DNA of 12,858 bases from Candidatus Igneacidithiobacillus taiwanensis. GTDB lineage: Bacteria > Pseudomonadota > Gammaproteobacteria > Acidithiobacillales > Acidithiobacillaceae. The stretch spans positions 1-12,858 of the forward strand of contig DDOU01000145.1 in the NCBI GenBank assembly GCA_002341825.1, in the 5' to 3' direction. The first letter of the stretch is position 1, and each line of letters starts with the position of its first letter. Below the pieces are notes generated by a model, which was not told where the DNA came from, did no database searches, and saw only the letters and a program-made list of their open reading frames with translations. Shown piece by piece: positions 6,801 to 12,858 of the stretch. A program made the position numbers and the translations under genes.

Positions 6801-6817
6801 ACGGCAACAAGCTGGTG

Positions 6818-9091
6818 TCAGGTGATGAGCTGGTCTGCTCGCATTGGTTTACCCTCGGGTAGCAATCCAATCTGGGCGTCGTAAAGCCAGTCGCTCAATT
6901 GCACGAAGAGCCCCGGCATGATTTCTTCAATATCTCCTTGCGCAAGCAGTTGCGTAGCTCGCGATCGATGCAGATTGACGGTATAACGCTGCAATTTGCG
7001 CATAAGCCAACGCTGCGGACCTTCTTTACGCAGTTTGGTCAGCCAGTTATCGATGCTGTCATCCTGCCCGTCACTGCCGCGATAACGCACAATAATAGGG
7101 ACGCTGTCCTCGTCTTCAATGAGGCGGAATTTTTCAGCAGCACTACGAAAATTAACGGCCAGCTCTCGCCCATCCAAACTGTCTCCAGCCATGAATAGCT
7201 CGTCGCAAATGCGCATTTTGTCGAGTTCGCAAGCATGGTACAGATGCTGAAAATAGCGGGCGAAGTGTTCTCGCGCCAGCGGTTGTCCGGTGACTTCATA
7301 TAGGACATTGCGACAGGCGTCCTCACCACGACGCAGCAATCCCGGCGGAGCAGGCTTGGGAGGTACGAAAACGATCACCTCGCCTTTTTCGGCCAACCGC
7401 CCCTCTCGATTGCAACGGCCTGCCGCCTGGGCAATAGAATCCAACCCGGCCAGAGCGCGATAGACCACAGGAAAATCCACGTCCACACCCGCTTCGACCA
7501 ATTGCGTACTCACTACGCGCGTGGGGATACTTGCCTGTAAACGCATCTTGATATCAGCAATGACCTGCGAACGATGCGCACCACACATCAGGGCTGACAA
7601 ATGGAACGTGCCAGGGTCATACTCCTGCATCTGCCTCCACAACTCATGAGCGTCCTTACGAGTGTTGACGATAACGAGCACCGACTCGTGTTTAGCAATG
7701 TCTCCCGCAAGCGTCGACCAATCGGTACGGGTGTGCCAGTCGAGAGGTAACCGCACGCGGACACGCTCCAATGCGGCGTAGAGCGCATCGGGATCATCCA
7801 TGAGCTCCCGCACATCTTCCAGACCACGCAGATTTTTGCTTGGGTCGAAGTATTCCCGTGTACTCAAAGCAGGTTGGGTGGCAGTAGACAAAACGACGGT
7901 CACACCGTAGTGCCGCGTAAGCAGCCGAAGCATGTCGAGCATCGGTTGCAGGAACTCCGGTGGCAGCAATTGCGCTTCGTCGAGGATAACGACACTATCC
8001 ACCAAATTGTGCAGTTTGCGGCAGCGCGAAGTGCGCGCGGCAAACAGCGACTCGAAAAACTGCACATTGGTGGTGACGATGATGGGCGCGTCCCAGTTTT
8101 CACAAGCCAAGCGCGAGGCGTAGTTTTCCTGCTCGGGATCAGACTCGGCATTGCTGTGATGTTCGATTACCGCCTCGCCAAAAATACTGCGGAAAGTGTC
8201 AGCCGTCTGCTCGATGATGCTGGTGTAAGGGATAACATGGATGACGCGGCGTTTGCCATGAAGGCGCGCGTGCTCGAGCGCAAACGCCATGCCCGAAAGC
8301 GTTTTGCCGCCTCCGGTAGGAACCGTAAGGGAGAATAAGCCGGGAGACAACGCGGCCTTTTCGCGGCATTGACGGAGTATTTCGGCACGGACCTCATTGA
8401 CGGCTGTGGGCGCTGCGCTAGCGACAAGTCGGGCCATGTGGGTGTCAAACTGCGTAGCGAGTTCAGACAGTGCTGGCCATTGATTACGAAGTGCATATTT
8501 ATCTGGGTCCATATAGCGCTCGGTATCCAGAAAATCTGCATCGACCAGGGCTGAAAACAACATACGCACCCAGAGCGCGAAGCCGTCTTTGCCGCCTGGA
8601 ACGGCGCGCAGGTCGGGCTTGAAATTTCCCGAAACGAGTAACTCCGCAGGCGGATTCGACTCCAGAGACTCTGCCAACTCGGCGCGGCTTTCTGTACTGG
8701 CAAGGCGCTGATCCAAATCGCCAAACCAATCTGCCAACCCGGCGTGATGTCCAGCAATAATGTATGCCAAGACGCGCCCGGTGTTACCGAAGCGATCCGT
8801 CGCCAACATGGCCCCCGCTGTTGAATGCGGAGCCCTTCTGCTCACTTCACCCTTTATATGCGCATCTGCCTCAAAACCGCTAGCCTGACGGATGTAGTGC
8901 TGAAAGCGCGGACGATATTTGCCAAGATCATGCCAGCGTCCAGCCAACCGCGCCCAATCACTGCCAAATTGCTCCGCAAATACTGCTGCGAGAGCGCCAA
9001 CACTACTCAAATGCTCGAATAGATCATGCGGTTCTCGCCATGAGCCATCAGGATTTTTTGCAGCGTGTGCGATGCTGTTATTTATAGCCAT
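6818..9091 (-). CDS. cas3: CRISPR helicase-nuclease Cas3 (HD + SF2 helicase)
   Basis: Cas3 is recruited by target-bound Cascade, nicks the non-target strand and degrades it while translocating. The 757-residue protein has an N-terminal HD nuclease with His27, His54-Asp55 in WHDLGKYRP, His89, His115-His116 in AGHHAG and Asp185. An SF2 helicase follows: Walker A VPTGGGKT (257-264), DEAQ (371-374), STATQ (402-406) and QAAGRCNREG (555-564). The RCNREG form of motif VI is usual in I-C Cas3. No other in-frame start lies upstream of the ATG at 9091, whose own ribosome site is poor (GAG about 10 nt away). It is the first gene of the operon. Confidence 0.97.
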   Translation of the reverse strand: MAINNSIAHAAKNPDGSWREPHDLFEHLSSVGALAAVFAEQFGSDWARLAGRWHDLGKYRPRFQHYIRQASGFEADAHIKGEVSRRAPHSTAGAMLATDRFGNTGRVLAYIIAGHHAGLADWFGDLDQRLASTESRAELAESLESNPPAELLVSGNFKPDLRAVPGGKDGFALWVRMLFSALVDADFLDTERYMDPDKYALRNQWPALSELATQFDTHMARLVASAAPTAVNEVRAEILRQCREKAALSPGLFSLTVPTGGGKTLSGMAFALEHARLHGKRRVIHVIPYTSIIEQTADTFRSIFGEAVIEHHSNAESDPEQENYASRLACENWDAPIIVTTNVQFFESLFAARTSRCRKLHNLVDSVVILDEAQLLPPEFLQPMLDMLRLLTRHYGVTVVLSTATQPALSTREYFDPSKNLRGLEDVRELMDDPDALYAALERVRVRLPLDWHTRTDWSTLAGDIAKHESVLVIVNTRKDAHELWRQMQEYDPGTFHLSALMCGAHRSQVIADIKMRLQASIPTRVVSTQLVEAGVDVDFPVVYRALAGLDSIAQAAGRCNREGRLAEKGEVIVFVPPKPAPPGLLRRGEDACRNVLYEVTGQPLAREHFARYFQHLYHACELDKMRICDELFMAGDSLDGRELAVNFRSAAEKFRLIEDEDSVPIIVRYRGSDGQDDSIDNWLTKLRKEGPQRWLMRKLQRYTVNLHRSRATQLLAQGDIEEIMPGLFVQLSDWLYDAQIGLLPEGKPMRADQLIT

Positions 9092-9113
9092 GAGCTTTGT
9101 TCTCGCGAACTTC

Positions 9114-9140
9114 TTACCGATTCCATGGATATCCTTCCAT
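9114..9140 (-). CDS. Possible 8-residue leader peptide ahead of cas3
   Basis: ATG at 9140 opens a frame encoding MEGYPWNR and stops with TAA at 9114-9116, 22 nt before the cas3 ATG. A good AGGAG ribosome site (9149-9153) lies 8 nt upstream, clearly better than that of cas3 itself. It may deliver ribosomes to cas3 by re-initiation, or tune cas expression. So short a frame can arise by chance, and no homolog is recognised. Confidence 0.3.
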   Translation of the reverse strand: MEGYPWNR

Positions 9141-9197
9141 CGTCAGGTCTCCTGCCGAAAAGGAAACATTGCGTTGTCGGGCTGTGATCGATTGAAA

Positions 9198-9227
9198 ACT
9201 ATATCGGCAAACCGTGCAGCTCCGCAA
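9198..9227 (-). promoter_or_regulatory. Candidate promoter of the cas operon
   Basis: On the minus strand, TTGCGG (9222-9227) and TATAGT (9198-9203) are spaced by 18 nt. The -10 matches TATAAT at 5 of 6 positions; the -35 shares only TTG. This would give a 5' leader of roughly 100 nt holding the small frame at 9114-9140. The rest of the 308-nt gap between cas3 and the tRNA holds the tRNA terminator and nothing else I can name. Confidence 0.35.
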
Positions 9228-9341
9228 AAGCCTTTGTCCTTGCTCGGGCGTAGCGGTTTTCCTGCAATCACGTCAGGGATATCGATGAGGGCACCGACAA
9301 GGGCCCAGGAATGCGCGCACACCAGGCCGCGCCAAGCCCTC

Positions 9342-9376
9342 AAAGAAAAAGCGTTCGTGGACATCCACGAACGCTT
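9342..9376 (-). terminator. Intrinsic terminator after tRNA-Leu
   Basis: On the minus strand a perfect 12-bp stem (AAGCGTTCGTGG with its complement, 9349-9360 and 9365-9376) closes a 4-nt loop and is followed by a T-rich tract (TTTTTCTTT). It begins 23 nt after the tRNA 3' end. It should separate tRNA transcription from the cas operon downstream. Confidence 0.92.
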
Positions 9377-9399
9377 GCGATTACCCACGAACCTCAATT

Positions 9400-9486
9400 T
9401 GGTACCGAGAGTCGGAGTCGAACCGACACGGTGTCACCACCACCGGATTTTGAGTCCGGCGCGTCTACCAATTCCGCCATCCCGGC
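9400..9486 (-). tRNA. tRNA-Leu (anticodon CAA, reads UUG)
   Basis: The minus strand from 9486 reads GCCGGGATGGCGGAATTGGT and continues as a class II tRNA of 87 nt including an encoded CCA. The anticodon stem CCGGA/TCCGG closes the loop CTCAAAA, giving anticodon CAA. A long variable arm (about TGGTG/CACCG) marks a leucine tRNA, and the T arm is GTCGG TTCGACT CCGAC. The acceptor stem (GCCGGGA with TCTCGGT) has G-U pairs at 1-72 and 5-68; tRNA-Leu normally has G1-C72. A good promoter precedes it and a strong terminator follows it. Confidence 0.97.
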
Positions 9487-9499
9487 AAATCAGTTTACT

Positions 9500-9528
9500 A
9501 GGATAGCAAGGCGAGGAATTTCTGACAA
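9500..9528 (-). promoter_or_regulatory. Promoter of tRNA-Leu
   Basis: TTGTCA (9523-9528) and TATCCT (9500-9505) on the minus strand are spaced by exactly 17 nt, and the mature tRNA begins 13 nt after the -10. The -35 matches TTGACA at 5 of 6 positions and the -10 matches TATAAT at 4 of 6. The position fits a short 5' extension removed by RNase P. Confidence 0.7.
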
Positions 9529-9607
9529 TGGCCGCAGTTGCCAGTGGTTGCCGAGCAGGCTTGGCGCGGACGACAATGGTAGCGTCCGTCCGACGAGCTT
9601 GCAGGCT

Positions 9608-10585
9608 ATGACCGAACCCGCCGTATCTTCTTTGATTCGCCATTTGAGCTTTCGCCAGCTGCAGATCTTTGCCACTGTGGTGCGCCTGGGAAGCTTCAGC
9701 AAGGCGGCAGACGCCCTCTTTTTGGCGCAGCCGACAGTATCGTTGCAGATCAAAAAGCTGAGCGAGACCGTGGGCATGCCCCTCTTGGAGCAGGTGGGGC
9801 GCGGCATCCGGCCGACGGGAGCCGGGGAGGACCTGTACGCGGCTTGCGAGGAGATCTTTCAAAGCCTGGAAAATTTCGATAGCCGGATTGCCGAGCGCCG
9901 AGGTATTCGGCGGGGAACCCTGCGCCTGGGGGTGGTGACGACGGCCAAATACATCGCACCGGAACTATTGGCGGCCTTCGGGGAGCAATATCCGGGCATT
10001 CATTTTGCCATGCAAGTGCGAAATCGCGACGAGATCATCCAACGCATCCAGAATCATGAAGACGATCTCTATATCATGGGCCAAGTCCCGGAGACCGAAG
10101 TGGATGTCGAGGCCATCCCCTTTGCCCTCAACCCCTTGGCGGTGATGGCGCCGCGCGATCATCCCCTGCTACGCGGCGACCCGCCCCTACCCCTCGCCGC
10201 CATTGCGCAAGCGCCGTTTCTCATTCGCGAGCCGGGTTCGGGTACCCGTAATGCCTATCTGCGTCTCTTTTCGGAGCAGGGGCTCAAGCCGCGGATCGCC
10301 ATGGAGCTGAGCAGCAACGAGGCGATCAAACATGCCGTGGCCAGTGGCTTGGGTATCTCCATCCTCTCGGTCCATTCCCTGGCCTTGGAGGGTATTGGCG
10401 GTCCCATCCAGATCCTCGAGGTGGAGGGCTTTCCCATTTTGCGTAAATGGTACTTGGTCTATCCGCGGGGCAAGACCTTATCCCTCACTGCCGAACGCTT
10501 TCTGGAGTTTTGCGTGTCGCAAGAGGATTTCATCACCAAGAGACTTGTGGAGCTCTGGCCGGGTCTGGCAAAACATCTACAATGA
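9608..10585 (+). CDS. LysR-family transcriptional regulator, CbbR-like
   Basis: This regulator probably senses carbon or energy state and controls the DAB operon just downstream. The frame is open from 9311, but that extension runs through the tRNA, so the ATG at 9608 is chosen (325 residues); its ribosome site is weak. The N-terminal winged HTH is clear: SFRQLQIFATVVRLGSFSKA, then LFLAQPTVSLQIKKL (about 14-51), and the linker helix to about residue 90. The substrate-binding domain follows, with IREPGSGTRNAYLRLF. The LAQPTVSLQIKKLSE helix and overall pattern resemble CbbR, the regulator of CO2-fixation genes. LysR-dabB-dabA order is known from sulfur oxidisers. The exact target is inferred from position. 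Confidence 0.88.
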   Translation: MTEPAVSSLIRHLSFRQLQIFATVVRLGSFSKAADALFLAQPTVSLQIKKLSETVGMPLLEQVGRGIRPTGAGEDLYAACEEIFQSLENFDSRIAERRGIRRGTLRLGVVTTAKYIAPELLAAFGEQYPGIHFAMQVRNRDEIIQRIQNHEDDLYIMGQVPETEVDVEAIPFALNPLAVMAPRDHPLLRGDPPLPLAAIAQAPFLIREPGSGTRNAYLRLFSEQGLKPRIAMELSSNEAIKHAVASGLGISILSVHSLALEGIGGPIQILEVEGFPILRKWYLVYPRGKTLSLTAERFLEFCVSQEDFITKRLVELWPGLAKHLQ

Positions 10586-10591
10586 AGAGCA

Positions 10592-10631
10592 ATTTATAAA
10601 AATAAATATACAAAATACAAAATTCCAATTT
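10592..10631. promoter_or_regulatory. AT-rich inverted repeats, candidate LysR operator
   Basis: In the 103-nt gap between the regulator and dabB, ATTTAT (10592-10597) and ATAAAT (10602-10607) form a perfect inverted repeat around AAAA. A second one, AAATT (10620-10624) and AATTT (10627-10631), follows around CC. LysR proteins bind such interrupted AT-rich dyads upstream of the -35. The tract is strikingly AT-rich against GC-rich neighbours. Confidence 0.45.
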
Positions 10632-10658
10632 GAATAAATGTAGATACTCCCCTATCGT
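10630..10658 (+). promoter_or_regulatory. Candidate promoter of dabB-dabA
   Basis: TTGAAT (10630-10635) and TATCGT (10653-10658) are spaced by 17 nt, each matching 4 of 6 consensus positions. They lie directly downstream of the inverted repeats, as expected for a LysR-activated promoter. Position and spacing are good, but the boxes are moderate. Confidence 0.4.
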
Positions 10659-10688
10659 CTCCCTCGGTTTCTTACGAAGGAGGCAGCG

Positions 10689-12383
10689 ATGTACACCAAC
10701 CTTACCATCCCTTGGCTCAGCGCAGCCGCCTTGGCCCTCATGCCTGTGGGGCTCCTGCTGACCGCCGTACCGCGGGTGCAGTCCACCCGCCATTCTGCCC
10801 TCAGCGCTCGCCATCGCGTGCGCTGGGCCGCCCTCTTTGCGCTGGCAGCGGCGCTGGTTGCCGATTTGGCCTATTTTCTGGGCGCGCAAGCCGACTGGGT
10901 CTTGGCCGAAATTCCCTTGCCCGGTTTGCACTTTGCCCTGCCCTTGTCGATTGCGGTCAATGGCCTGACCTTGGCGCTGGCAACTTTGGTGTCATTCGTT
11001 ATCGTCATGATCGCGCAATACAGCGTGCAGTACCTGGATGGCGATCCGCAGCAGGCGCGCTTCTCGCGGCTCTTGGCCTTTACGGCGGGCTTCTTCCTCA
11101 TCGTTGTCGTTGCTGGCAATCTGGGCCTCTTCACTTTGGGGATCATCGCTACCGGCTTCAGCTTGCACCAGTTGCTGAAGTTCTACAGCGAGCGCCCGAA
11201 GGCGATCATGGCCGCGCACAAGAAGTCCATCTTCAGCCGCAGTGCCGATCTGTGCTTGCTTGGGGCGACGGTCCTGGTGGGGCAAACAACGGGTAGCCTG
11301 CAATTTACGGACTTGCGTAGTGTGGCGGAGCAAAACGCGAACCTCCCCATGGGCCTGCAGATCGCCGCGTGGTTGATCGTGGCGGCGGTGATCCTGAAAA
11401 GTGCGCTCTTTCCCTTTCAGGGTTGGTTGATTCAGGTGATGGAAGCACCCACCCCGGTCTCGGCCTTGATGCACGCCGGTGTGGTCTACAGCGGCGCCAT
11501 CGTCGCCCTGCGTTGTAGCCCGCTGTTGGTGCGTGTGCCCGATGCCTTGCTCTTTTTGGGTGCGGTGGGACTACTCACGGTGCTCATTGCCTCCCTGGTC
11601 ATGACCACCCAAACCGCCATCAAGTCGGTCCTCGCGTGGTCGACGGCGGCACAGTTGGGCTTCATGTCCTTGGAGTTGGGGTTAGGTCTTTTTCCCTTGG
11701 CCCTCCTGCACCTTTTGGGGCACTCCCTGTATAAGGCGCATGCCTTTCTCTCGTCGGGCAGCATCACCGATCAGTTGCGCCAAGTACCGGCGGGCGGGAA
11801 GAAGATTCCGAGTATGGGAACCTGGAGTGTCGCGGTGCTGCTTGGAGTAGTCATCGCTGGCGGTGGAGCTTGGGCGCTCGGCGAAAACCCCCTGGCCGAC
11901 CCGGTCTGGTTTGCCTTGATCGCCATCGTCGCGATCGCCTTGGCGCAGCTCTTGGTGAAAGGCTTGGGCTTTGACAACTGGAGTGATCGCTTGGGTGCCC
12001 TGGGGATCGCAGCACTCATGGGCGGGATCTATCTCCTGCTGCACAGCCTCTTCGTGTGGCTCTTTGGTCGCGATCTCGCCGCACCTTTGGAGGATACGAG
12101 TTTGGGTCAGCAAGTTTTTGTGTACGCCATTGCCGCCAGCTTCTTGCTCTTGAGCTGGTTGCAAGGACCGGGCCGCGCCCTGCTACCCCAGCGTCTGCAG
12201 CTCGCCCTCTACACCCATCTCTACAATGGATTGTATGTGGACTTTTGGGTCGAACAGTTTTCGCACCGCTTTTGGGCGGAGAAAGTGGGAGTGGAGTTAC
12301 CGCGTAAAAACCTTGCGGTGGAGTCCTTGGAGTCCATCGCCCGTAACCGGGAAGTTCTGGATAATTCTGGAGGTGTGCAATGA
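10689..12383 (+). CDS. dabB: DabB, NuoL-like membrane subunit of DAB inorganic-carbon transporter
   Basis: DabB is an inner-membrane proton-channel-like protein related to antiporter-type complex I subunits. With the zinc protein DabA it drives energy-coupled CO2 hydration to bicarbonate in the cytoplasm. The 564-residue protein is mostly hydrophobic helices and carries the family core: LKSALFPFQGWL (236-247, Lys237), MEAPTPVSALMHAGVVYSGA (251-270), IKSVLAWSTAAQLG (Lys311) and HLLGHSLYKAHAFL (341-354). It stands next to dabA, with no other nuo genes in view, which argues against a complex I subunit. An AAGGAGG ribosome site lies 5 nt before the ATG. It overlaps dabA by 4 nt. Confidence 0.92.
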   Translation: MYTNLTIPWLSAAALALMPVGLLLTAVPRVQSTRHSALSARHRVRWAALFALAAALVADLAYFLGAQADWVLAEIPLPGLHFALPLSIAVNGLTLALATLVSFVIVMIAQYSVQYLDGDPQQARFSRLLAFTAGFFLIVVVAGNLGLFTLGIIATGFSLHQLLKFYSERPKAIMAAHKKSIFSRSADLCLLGATVLVGQTTGSLQFTDLRSVAEQNANLPMGLQIAAWLIVAAVILKSALFPFQGWLIQVMEAPTPVSALMHAGVVYSGAIVALRCSPLLVRVPDALLFLGAVGLLTVLIASLVMTTQTAIKSVLAWSTAAQLGFMSLELGLGLFPLALLHLLGHSLYKAHAFLSSGSITDQLRQVPAGGKKIPSMGTWSVAVLLGVVIAGGGAWALGENPLADPVWFALIAIVAIALAQLLVKGLGFDNWSDRLGALGIAALMGGIYLLLHSLFVWLFGRDLAAPLEDTSLGQQVFVYAIAASFLLLSWLQGPGRALLPQRLQLALYTHLYNGLYVDFWVEQFSHRFWAEKVGVELPRKNLAVESLESIARNREVLDNSGGVQ

Positions 12384-12858
12384 CGATCGAAATCCAAGCC
12401 ACGACCCTTTGCGAGCAGGTTGCACGCCGTATCGCGCCGCTCTGGCCCTTGGATAGCTATGTCGCCGTCAACCCCTACTGGGGCTTTGCCGACCGCTCCT
12501 TTGCCGAGCTTGCAGCATACTTGCAAGGCACCGTGGGCGAGCGGGTGATCATGGATCGGCGTTGGTACGCCGAACAGGTGAGTAGCGGTAAGCTGTCTTT
12601 GGCAGACATCGTGCGTGCTGCCGAGGACCTGGGCCTCGGCGGTGACGAAGAAGACTGGCAGGCCTATCTGCAGACCGAAGCCGAGTCGCCCATGCGCTTG
12701 CCCCTCTTGCCGGAGCTCATGAATCGGCAGGGGCACGCCTCTATCTCGCAGTATGTGCTCGAGCAGATCAGCCACTTTTTGGCGGCCTACTACGATCGGG
12801 GTCAGGCCCTTTGGTCCCTGCCCAAAGACCCCAGCCAGGGACTCTTTGCGGCTTGGCG
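12380..12858 (+). CDS. dabA: DabA (DUF2309), N-terminal part, cut by window edge
   Basis: DabA is the large soluble partner of DabB, a beta-carbonic-anhydrase-like zinc protein thought to hydrate CO2 at the membrane. The ATG at 12380 overlaps the dabB stop (ATGA), and GGAGG lies 6 nt upstream. The frame stays open to the window end (159 complete codons). The start MTIEIQATTLCEQVARRIAP and the following SYVAVNPYWGFADRSF are the conserved N-terminal signature of DUF2309. The zinc ligands lie further downstream in the family and are not in view. The overlap implies a fixed DabB-DabA ratio. Confidence 0.93.
   Translation, partial: MTIEIQATTLCEQVARRIAPLWPLDSYVAVNPYWGFADRSFAELAAYLQGTVGERVIMDRRWYAEQVSSGKLSLADIVRAAEDLGLGGDEEDWQAYLQTEAESPMRLPLLPELMNRQGHASISQYVLEQISHFLAAYYDRGQALWSLPKDPSQGLFAAW

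Noticed and set aside
9143..9397. 84-codon minus-strand open frame between cas3 and the tRNA
   Set aside because: It runs through the tRNA terminator and the candidate promoter, and shows no family resemblance.
9311..9607. Upstream extension of the LysR frame
   Set aside because: It reads through the tRNA gene on the opposite strand; the HTH begins shortly after the ATG at 9608, which fits normal LysR length.
10689..12383. Complex I subunit NuoL
   Set aside because: Gene context with dabA (DUF2309), with no other nuo genes in view, fits DabB; the antiporter-like core alone does not discriminate.

Overview
The window holds two adjacent loci separated by a leucine tRNA. Positions 199-9091, all on the minus strand, are a complete type I-C CRISPR-Cas operon. 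Positions 9608-12858, on the plus strand, are a LysR/CbbR-type regulator followed by a DAB-type inorganic-carbon uptake operon (dabB and the first part of dabA). CbbR plus DabAB, with GC-rich coding sequence, suggests a chemolithoautotrophic proteobacterium. Acidithiobacillus or another sulfur oxidiser would fit, but that placement is inference.

The CRISPR-Cas operon, read in its transcription direction (right to left), is cas3, vapB, vapC, cas5c, cas8c (with an internally started cas11c), cas7c, hicB, hicA, cas4, cas1, cas2, then a leader-like region reaching the left edge. No CRISPR repeat is visible; the array is expected just beyond position 1. All genes appear intact and carry the recognisable catalytic or binding residues of their families. 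Spacing is tight: 4-nt stop/start overlaps join vapB/vapC, cas5c/cas8c, cas8c/cas7c and hicB/hicA, and gaps of 12-17 nt occur elsewhere.

The most unusual point is the placement of two toxin-antitoxin pairs. A Phd/VapB-VapC (PIN) pair lies between cas3 and the Cascade genes. A short HicB-HicA pair lies between the Cascade genes and the cas4-cas1-cas2 adaptation genes. They therefore divide the operon exactly at its three functional borders: target destruction, surveillance complex, spacer acquisition. vapBC has a candidate promoter and operator of its own. hicBA has no room for either in the gap before it, and its HicB lacks a DNA-binding domain, so its expression is probably tied to the cas transcript.

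Between the loci (9092-9607) lie a possible 8-residue leader peptide and a weak candidate promoter ahead of cas3, a strong intrinsic terminator for the tRNA, tRNA-Leu(CAA), and a good tRNA promoter. The regulator and dabB are separated by a very AT-rich, inverted-repeat-bearing gap that is a likely LysR-type operator region. dabA is cut by the right edge.
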